Shown piece after piece: positions 56,401-64,000 of a stretch of 64,000 nucleotides of DNA (positions within the stretch are counted from its first letter, which is position 1; each line of letters starts with the position of its first letter). The stretch lies in the NCBI GenBank assembly GCA_964035775.1, contig OZ038317.1, positions 13,500,218-13,564,217 on the forward strand, given 5' to 3'. The position numbers were made by a program, and so were the translations under genes. The notes below the pieces were generated by a model. It was not told the origin of the DNA and searched no databases. It saw only the letters and a list, made by a program, of their open reading frames with translations. The DNA comes from Osedax frankpressi. Lineage: Eukaryota; Annelida; Polychaeta; Sabellida; Siboglinidae.

Positions 56401-59400
56401 CCCATATCTGCTTCAAATAATTGAATTAATTCTTGCAAGGAAGTAGTGCAAATTTTGTCGTATAAATGTTTACAAATTGAGGCGGCCTTTTCTGTTTTCA
56501 ATGATTAAGAAATTAATTTGAAATTAAAATTGATAAATAAATTCAAAATTGTATTTTTTAATTTCAAATGTCAACAAATTTTAAATTATTATTAAGATTA
56601 AATCTCATTATTTTAAATAGTACTATTACAATATTAATTAATTTATTATTATAATATTTGTAATTAAATAAATAAATATTATATTTAATGTTTTAACCGT
56701 AAATATCAAGAGACGGATTAGTTTCTAATTCATACTTGCAGGGTTTCATTGGACGAAAACATTGGAACAATTTGAACCTTTTTTTCTTTTTCTTTTTAAC
56801 TTCATTATTAACGGATCCTTTAAACAGAATAGAATAGAAATTAAGTGAATATAAAGTTATAAATAAGGAAAATATTAATAAAATATAGTAATTTATTAAA
56901 ATATTTTGTTATTCTTTTTAAAAATCTAATTTCCTTATCATATTAATTCTTTTAAAATTATTTTTATTATTATTAATTATTTTTATTTGAATTATTTCAA
57001 TATGATTATTATTTAAAGAGTGAATGAAACAAAACAGTTGGTAATAGTTTTAAATACAAAATCAACTTTAATTTGTATAAATAATATATGTATTAAGCAG
57101 ATCAAATTTGTAAAATATCGTATTTAAAATCCTGCCAATTTAATAAATAAAGCCATCCATTAATTTCATTCTTATATTAATTAATAGAACTGATTGTGAA
57201 AAATAAAAATAATACGTTAGCATAGGTTACAATGGAAAATCAATAATATTCTTATCAATTCTATTTTAACGAGCATAACGTTTATCTATCGACTACGACG
57301 TCTAGTTTTACTAATTATTGTAGTTGTTAAGTACGCCGTCGAACCACTAAGTTGCTGGCGGAGCATCTGAACGTCATACCATCGACAATCCAAACGCACC
57401 TCCTCGACGGTTATCTCAAGGCTCACTTGACCTTCGATAGGAAATTAACACCATGCGGTCATTATCGTTGATTGTTTACAAAAGGTGTAATTTGCACTTA
57501 ATGGACAATATATAAATATCAAATGATTATTTTAGATTGTTGGTAAAAATATTTTAAAAAGTACTTTCTATTGTGAAAACATAAGAAGATGATTTGACTG
57601 AAGATGATTGTAATGCTTATTAAATAGTGACTATTTAAATATATTTAAAGAATGAAATCTAATGTTAATAAAAACTAATGCATTAGCTTTTTAATAATGA
57701 TTAAATAAAGCTAATTTAATAGTGATATATGATTATATAACAATAATTATATAACTATAATTATATAACTATAATTATATAACTATAATTATATAACTAT
57801 AATTATATAACTATAATTATATAACTATAATTATATAACTATAATTATATAACTATAATTATATTACTATAATTATATTACTATAATTATATAACTATAA
57901 TTATATAACTATAATTATATAACTATAATTATAAATGAGTTAAGATATTGTAGAATGTTTCTGGTTGGTTAGGAAACATTAATATACTGTATAAATACTT
58001 TTAATAAGTTAAAAATAATAATCTAGTAGTATATTTATTTATTTATTAATGTATATGAGATATAATAAAATAATTTAAAGTCTATAATTTTACTATAATC
58101 AGTCAAATTCATTCTTTAATTATTGCCGCGGAAATGCGGCGGAAATACCGACCTTTCAACCGCGTGGATGTAGTCTTTATTGCGGGTTCGGGGTCGAATA
58201 GGCACGCCTCTTTCCAGCGACCATTGTTGCGCAAGTAGGTGCAGAGAAGGTCGCAGTATTTAGGGGCAAGAGTGGACAGTAGTGCCGCGTAGAGCTGTGA
58301 ATGGAAGTAGTGGCCGTAATATGAATAGGGTTTGGCAGAGTTTTGAGGTTTGCGTATATTACGGGATTTGTGGGAGCGCCCGATGTACATAGGTGGGCGG
58401 GGTTTATAAGGGTGGGGTTTATAAGGGAGGGGTTTATGAGGGTGGGGTTTATGATGGTGGGGCTAGAGAAAAGAGTGGAGCTCGTGCGGCCGTGTGTGTT
58501 TATGAGAGGTCTTTATGGTTTATAGGGCAAGCAAAGGAGTTGGATAAGGGGCACAACTCAACTAAGACCCATCGAATTAGTGGTACCTACATCACAGAGG
58601 TCATACGGGGGGCATCTAGTAAGCATGTGTTGAGGAGGCGGTGTTATTCAGATGTATATGTTACGTGACGAGTAAATCTGATTTAGTCTATTTAGTATAA
58701 AGGTGAGATATTGTACGATATTATTTGATAGTGAGGAATGTGCAACTTGGGGTTTGTGGTAGTTGGAAGATGGGTTTCAAAAGTCCCGCGGTCATAGATA
58801 CTAGTGGATTCGGTAGTCGGGTTTATGCATTGGTTGAGAAAATAGTAGTCGTCGAAATAGTACTCAATTACATGAAAAACTGTAGATACAATCGTTGAAG
58901 TATTCAGAAGTACGCTATGAGTACGCTATGAGTACGACATATTCTGGGGATATCCATATCGCATACCTATAAGGTAGTGTCTACTAAATAAAAATGTGCG
59001 TTCGTAGCATTGATTATCTATAATAACTACAGGTATCTGTTTATATAGCCTGGTCAGTCTGATAGTGGATTATATATAAACATCTATCCGTTAATCAAAT
59101 TAGACAACCATTTCCTGCTCTAATTAGAGAGGACTATAATATATCATAATGCGATGTGCAATTAAGTCTTCAATATAATCATATTTCGCAAGCATACAAT
59201 TATTGAATTAAAACATATTTGTAGAATTTGCAGTTGAAATTGCAGCCAATGGACAAAGTGGAATTGGAATTTGTGAGAATGAAACAGGGGTTCATTGTTA
59301 TGCTTTTCATTAGAACAACATCCTATACAAGCAGATGATAAGAGATTGAAAAGGGTTCGAATTGAAATTGTTCACATTCACCTTTAAATTGGTACAATAT

Positions 59401-62360
59401 ACACCATACAGTGTACATTGTAAACTATACACTGTACATTGTACAGTGGACAATATACACTATACAATAAACACTGTGCACTGTACAATATACACTGTAC
59501 AATATACACTGTACAATATACTGTACAATATACACTGTACACTGTACAATGTACACTGTACAATGTACACTGTACAATATACAATATACAGTGTACACTA
59601 TACACTGTACAATGGTCACTGTACAATGTACACTGTACAATATACACTGTACAATATACAATGTACACTGTACAATGTACACTGTACAATGTACACTGTA
59701 CAATGTACACTGTACAATGTACACTGTACAATGTACACTGTACAATGTACACTGTACAATGTACACTGTACAATGTACACTGTACATTGTACAATGTACA
59801 ATGTACACTGTACATATATATGTATATACTACTATATATGACACTCCGAATTTAATCGCTTACAACAACAAAAGATTTTAAATGAAATCATTGTTCAATA
59901 TGTAAACAAAATGTGAAATTACATTCTATCATCGAATGATTTGTTTAGGTAGTTCTTCCTGTCTTACTCTGCAATCGTTGATGGAATAGTATTTAAAGAA
60001 CACCTAGTAGTGCCTGGACACAAATTGGACTACTTCATCTTAAGTGAATATATAAACTGGTAACGAAGATAAACCAGATTATCATACTAATTATCTATAA
60101 TATTAGTATATTAGTGTGTCCTTGATATAATGATGTATATGAATTGTTCTTAGACTAATAATAGAAACACTGAAAGACTATATAGGTCAAACCAATTAAT
60201 ATTACATCATTTAAAAGAAATTTGGCACATACCAATAAGATTATATAATAAATAGGTGTAAGTTATGCAGACTAGTTATGCAGATAGTTTTCAGGGTTAT
60301 AACAAAACAATTACAGCATACTTATCTAATTTTATAGCTATAGATTGTTATAATATACTAAATATCTAATAATTTCAACTTATTGTTGAAAACATCAAAT
60401 TACATTAAAACAAAAAATATATTTGTATCGAATAACAGGAAATATTGAAAATAAGTTATAAATACAATCAACAAAATTCCTAAAGTTACATAAATATATA
60501 GAATATTATAGTAGAGTATGTTAAAGTATGTTAGTGTATGTTAGTGTATGTTAGAGTATATTAGTGTATGTTAGAGTATTGTAGTGTATGGTAGTGTATG
60601 TTAGAGTATGTTAGAGTATATTAGTGTATGTTAGTGTATGTTAGAGTATGTTAGAGTATGTTAGTGTATGTTAGTGTATGTTAGTGTATGTTAGAGTATG
60701 TTAGAGTATGTTAGTGTATGTTATTGTATGTTAAAGTATGTTAGAGTATGTTAGAGTATGTTAGTGTATGTTAGTGTATGTTAGTGTATGTTAGAGTATG
60801 TTAGTGTATGTTAGTGTATGTTAGAGTATGTTAGTGTATGTTAGTGTATGTTAGTGTATGTTAGTGTATGTTAGAGTATGTTAGTGTATGTTAGAGTATG
60901 TTAGTGTATGTTAGAGTATGTTAGAGCATGTTAGAGTATGTTAGAGTATGTTAGTGTATGTTAGAGTATGTTAGAGTATAGTATGTTATGGTATAGTATT
61001 GTATAGTATATAGTTCTATATGGTACTATATATTATACAGTATATATATTCTGCTATAAAGCTGATTATTTAAGAATGTCTTAGAACTATATTATAATCT
61101 AATCTAGTACATTTGCGACGTGTGCAGAGAGATTAGATAATGAAAATTATAATACAGGCGCCAATACAAAGTAATTGAATATGCAATGTAAGTTAATATT
61201 ACGATATTGACAGTAGATATTGACAGTAGATATTGACACTAGATATTGACACTAGATATTGACACTAGATATTGACACTAGATATTAGCAGTAGATATTG
61301 ACATAAATATTATCAATGGATATTGACAGTAGCTATTGACACTAGATATGAGAGTATATATTGACAGTAGCTATTTACACTAGAGATTGACAGTAGATAT
61401 TGGCACTAGATATAGACACTAGATATAAAAGTATATATTGACAGTAGCTATTGACACTAGAGATTGACAGTAGATATTGGCAGTAGATATTGACACTAGA
61501 TATTGACAGTAGATATTGACAGTGGATATTGACACTAGAGATTGACAGTAGATATTGGCACTAGATATGGATACTAGATATAAAAGTATATATTGACAGT
61601 AGCTATTGACACTAGAGATTGACATTAGATATTGACACTATATATTGACAGCAGATATTGACACTAGATATTGGCATATATATTAACACTAGATATTGAC
61701 ACTAGATATTGACACTAGATATTGACACTAGATATTGATACTAGATATTGACAGTGGATATTGACAGTATATATTGACAGTATCTATTGACAGTAGATAT
61801 TGACACTAGATATTGACAGTAGGTGTTTACAGTAGATTGTCGGACATTACAGATGTATTCGTCTAGGTAGTTATTTAATAATATTGTAAACTTATTAAAA
61901 ATGATTATATAACGATTTTATCGAAACAATTGATAAACAACTGATATATAGATAATCACAATATCACATCTGAAATGATCTCGATCCAATGATACTTAAA
62001 ATCCTCTACAACAAATGAATATTCGTCACGGATAATTGAGTTCTTTATTAACAAATATTGAGATGTTTTTAAAATGTTTCGTATTTCTTTTTAGGGAAAT
62101 AACGACGTTAACGTTATCAATTGTTTCAACCTGTTTGGAGTCGGAACATCGGTCAAGAGTAGCTCGTTGTTCGTCGTCGATTGCATTGTTACGTCTGAGG
62201 AAGACGAGCACAGCAGATAATTCATCTTCGTCGCCCCCGGCAACCTTCGCAGTTTCTTTCATCGTCGGCAATGTCGAGCAATGTCGGGTGAAATGTAGGT
62301 CACAGATATGCCACAGTACACCGGAATTAGAGGAGATACCGAAGCTGGTTGCAGACACGC
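50499..62360 (-). CDS. Unrecognised protein, 3' portion, five phase-compatible exons
   Basis: Function unknown. Exons: 62131-62360, 58153-58294, 57345-57431, 54797-54919, 50499-50767 (stop). Each is GC-rich against its surroundings, bounded by AG and GT, and consecutive phases agree (0, 1, 1, 1). Joined they give about 281 residues. Visible features: GVLWHICDLHFTRHCSTLP and an acidic GGDEDE stretch in the first exon, APKYCDLLCTYLRNNGRWKE in the second, VTVEEVRLDCRWYDVQMLRQ in the third. The fourth has an acidic DSGYEAESS segment that resembles a phosphodegron. In the last, a Leu-rich helix (LVLVCPRLLDLERLL) is followed by an Ala/Thr run coded by a GTC/GAC triplet repeat. Leu-rich helices suggest an alpha-solenoid, but I match no family. 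Its 5' end is unknown and may lie beyond the window. Alternative joins are possible, such as donor 57334 leading to a short ending at 54919, so the middle exons are the least certain. Confidence 0.6.
50777..51166. repeat. 70-bp minisatellite, about 5.5 copies, each with a dyad
   Basis: Units start GGCGGGTAAAGGTTAGTGGA at 50777, 50847, 50917, 50987, 51057 and 51127, exactly 70 bp apart. Each carries GGAGGGTTA and TAACCCTCC about 14 bp apart, able to form a hairpin. The first unit begins about 8 bp upstream (transcript sense) of the orphan gene's last-exon acceptor. Confidence 0.95.
51170..53560. other. AT-rich intron sequence of the orphan gene
   Basis: No repeats of note and no coding matches; a short frame at 52233-52430 on the minus strand is AT-rich and not protein-like. 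Confidence 0.5.
53570..54765. repeat. 34-40-bp minisatellite, about 30 copies
   Basis: Units TTACATTAGAGAAAGTGTTT followed by AAGTTACAGA and a variable number of GA dinucleotides. The left end is more diverged than the rest. The right edge is about 30 bp downstream (transcript sense) of the orphan-gene donor at 54796-54795. Confidence 0.96.
54998..57344. other. AT-rich intron sequence of the orphan gene
   Basis: Unique AT-rich DNA between the exons at 57345-57431 and 54797-54919. No RNA gene, repeat array or further coding match was seen. Confidence 0.5.
57733..57932. repeat. 14-bp minisatellite (TATAATTATATAAC)
   Basis: About 14 nearly perfect units, in the orphan-gene intron between the exons at 58153-58294 and 57345-57431. 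Confidence 0.96.
58393..58465. repeat. GGTTTATAAGGGTGGG repeat
   Basis: Four to five 16-bp units about 100 bp upstream (transcript sense) of the orphan exon at 58153-58294. Confidence 0.88.
58466..59385. other. Moderately GC intron sequence
   Basis: Less AT-rich than most of the window, with short open frames on both strands, but none could be tied to a family or a clear splice-site pair. A direct repeat AGTACGCTATG lies at about 58909-58930. Confidence 0.4.
59390..59815. repeat. TGTACA heptamer array, about 60 copies
   Basis: 7-mers ACTGTAC and AATGTAC in tandem. Seven is not a multiple of three and no stop can be made from these letters on either strand, so all six frames stay open over nearly the whole array. 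The apparent proteins (TVHCTMYTVQC-like) are artefacts of composition. Confidence 0.97.
59816..60504. other. Unique AT-rich spacer in orphan-gene intron
   Basis: AT-rich sequence with no coding match, RNA gene or tandem array. Confidence 0.5.
60505..60990. repeat. 10-bp minisatellite (GTATGTTAGA/T)
   Basis: About 48 units of GTATGTTAGT and GTATGTTAGA in irregular alternation. Confidence 0.97.
61200..61840. repeat. 15-bp minisatellite (GATATTGACAGTA/CTA)
   Basis: About 42 imperfect units of AGATATTGACACT and AGATATTGACAGT with TATATT and GGCA variants. A longer block (GTATATATTGACAGTAGCTA, then a TTGACACTAGAGATTGACAG part) recurs at about 61350, 61430 and 61587. Confidence 0.93.
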
Positions 62361-62369
62361 CTAGATGTG

Positions 62370-62455
62370 AGATGAGGTGAGGTAAGGTGAGGTGAAATGA
62401 GGTGAAGTGAGGTGAGGTGAGGTGAGGTGAGGTGAGGTGAGGTGAGGTGAGGTGG
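62370..62455. repeat. (GGTGA)n microsatellite
   Basis: About 16 GGTGA or GATGA units. Read on the transcript strand as (TCACC)n it leads straight into the acceptor of the orphan exon at 62131-62360, about 10 bases away. Confidence 0.95.
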
Positions 62456-62877
62456 TATTGATTATGATTACATTTGTAATAGTAGGGGTTTTTTTTAAAT
62501 ATCGAAATGAAACTATTGAATTAAGCAAGAGATAGTAATCCATTCTAATAGCATGGTATTAATTGAAATAAGTTATCAGCTCGGTGGTATATATCCAGGC
62601 ACTTATGAATAACTGTTGAATAATATTTATGCAATTAGTATTCAAAGTACCTGGATTTAAAAGTCAATGGTGGGTTAATAGTTAATAGTGAGCCAATCAG
62701 CGATGTAATAGTATCTATAGAATCTATATATAATAGATGAAAATGGTGCGGTCAGTGGAGTGGTCAGACCCAGGTTCACATTAATAAAGTAAATACCTAA
62801 GTTCATAGTATAATTTCGAAAAATACCTTAATCAATATTCTCTGAAATAGCAAAAATAATTTGAGTGTAAAAATATA

Positions 62878-64000
62878 TGAGTAGAGTATGAGTAGAGTAT
62901 GAGTAGAGTATGAGTAGAGTATGAGTAGAGTATGAATAGGGTATGAGTAGAGTATGAATAGAGTGTGAGTAGGGTGTCTGTAGAGTGTGAGTAGAGTATG
63001 AGTAGAGTATGAGTAGAGTATGAGTATGAGTAGAGTAGAGTATGAGTAGAGTGTGAGTAGAGTGTGAGTAGAGTATGAGTAGAGTATGAGTAGAGTGTGA
63101 GTAGAATATGAGTAGAGTATGAGTAGAGTATGAGTAGAGTATGAGTAGAGTGTGAGTAGAGTATGAGTAGGGTATGAGTAGGGTATGAGTAGAGTATGAA
63201 TAGAGTGTGAGTAGAGTATGAGTAGAGTATGAGTAGAGTGTGAGTAGAGTATGAGTAGAATACGAGTAGAGTACGAATAGAGTGTGAGTAGGGTATGAGT
63301 AGAGCGTGAGTAGAGTATGAGTAGAGTATGAGTGGAGTGTGAGTAGAGTATGAGTAGAGTACGAGTAGAGTGTGAGTAGAGTATGAGTAGAGTATGAGTA
63401 GAGTATGAGTAGAGTATGAGTAGAGTATGAGTAGAGTATGAGTAGAGTATGAGTAGAGTATGAGTAGAGTATGAGTAGAGTATGAGTAGAGTATGAGTAG
63501 AGTATGAATAGGGTATGAGTAGAGTATGAATAGAGTGTGAGTAGAGTGTCTGTAGAGTGTGAGTAGAGTATGAGTAGAGTATGAGTAGAGTGTAAGTAGA
63601 GTATGAGTAGGGGTGAGTAGAGTATAAGTAGAGTATGAGTAGAGTATGAGTAGAGTATGAGTAGAGTATGAATAGGGTATGAGTAGAGTATGAATAGAGT
63701 GTGAGTAGGGTGTCTGTAGAGTGTGAGTAGAGTATGAGTAGAGTATGAGTAGAGTATGAGTATGAGTAGAGTAGAGTATGAGTAGAGTGTGAGTAGAGTG
63801 TGAGTAGAGTATGAGTAGAGTATGAGTAGAGTGTGAGTAGAATATGAGTAGAGTATGAGTAGAGTATGAGTAGAGTATGAGTAGAGTGTGAGTAGAGTAT
63901 GAGTAGGGTATGAGTAGGGTATGAGTAGAGTATGAATAGAGTGTGAGTAGAGTATGAGTAGAGTATGAGTAGAGTGTGAGTAGAGTATGAGTAGAATACG
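62878..64000. repeat. 11-bp minisatellite (GAGTAGAGTAT) with higher-order duplication, runs off right edge
   Basis: About 100 units of TATGAGTAGAG with GTG, GGG and AAT variants. The segment from about 62931 recurs from 63667 with the same variants at a constant shift of 736 bp up to the last base, so at least 334 bp were duplicated as a block. Confidence 0.96.

Noticed and set aside
62036-62380. Plus-strand 114-codon frame
   Set aside because: Overlaps the minus-strand orphan exon 62131-62360, which has proper splice borders and a phase-compatible neighbour; the plus frame has neither.

Overview
The window is nuclear DNA from an animal. It holds a rhodopsin-like GPCR, several multi-exon genes and a U5 snRNA. 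The DNA is very AT-rich, exons stand out as islands of higher GC, and tandem repeats are abundant in introns and between genes. I cannot fix the phylum. An AT-rich, intron-rich invertebrate fits best.

Layout, left to right. At 1499-11633 (minus) lie the first 12 exons of a mitochondrial presequence protease (PITRM1/Cym1/PreP family); the gene runs off the left edge. Its introns carry several large minisatellites, including one of about 4.1 kb. At 14057-16324 (minus) is a complete translocon-associated protein gamma gene (SSR3, 4 exons, 183 aa). At 20976-21095 (plus) is a U5 snRNA gene. At 23488-32034 (minus) is a 5-exon rhodopsin-like GPCR (363 aa); one of its introns holds two short inverted-repeat DNA transposons. 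At 33757-45047 (minus) is a branched-chain 2-oxoacid dehydrogenase kinase gene (BCKDK, 11 exons found, first exon missing). At 47566-48175 (plus) is a complete GABARAP-type ATG8 gene (3 exons, 116 aa) that ends exactly at the glycine used for lipidation. At 50499-62360 (minus) is the 3' part of an unrecognised gene, 5 exons joined by reading phase. The right end (62878-64000) is another minisatellite that continues past the window.

Most exons were too short to appear as long ORFs. I found them by translating both strands and matching conserved family sequences, then placed the junctions by frame and GT/AG rules. The genes are unrelated housekeeping and signalling functions (mitochondrial proteolysis, ER translocation, splicing, GPCR signalling, branched-chain amino acid catabolism, autophagy) and do not form a pathway.

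The main unusual results are these. (1) Of 35 inferred 5' splice sites, about 23 begin GTT, 8 GTA, 4 GTC and none GTG; in three cases a normal-looking GTA donor lies a few bases downstream but gives the wrong frame. (2) Minisatellites repeatedly abut splice sites and often form the polypyrimidine tract. (3) The ATG8 protein needs no C-terminal trimming. (4) A Tc1/mariner-type element sits next to a TAGGGTA motif that looks like an excision footprint of the same family.
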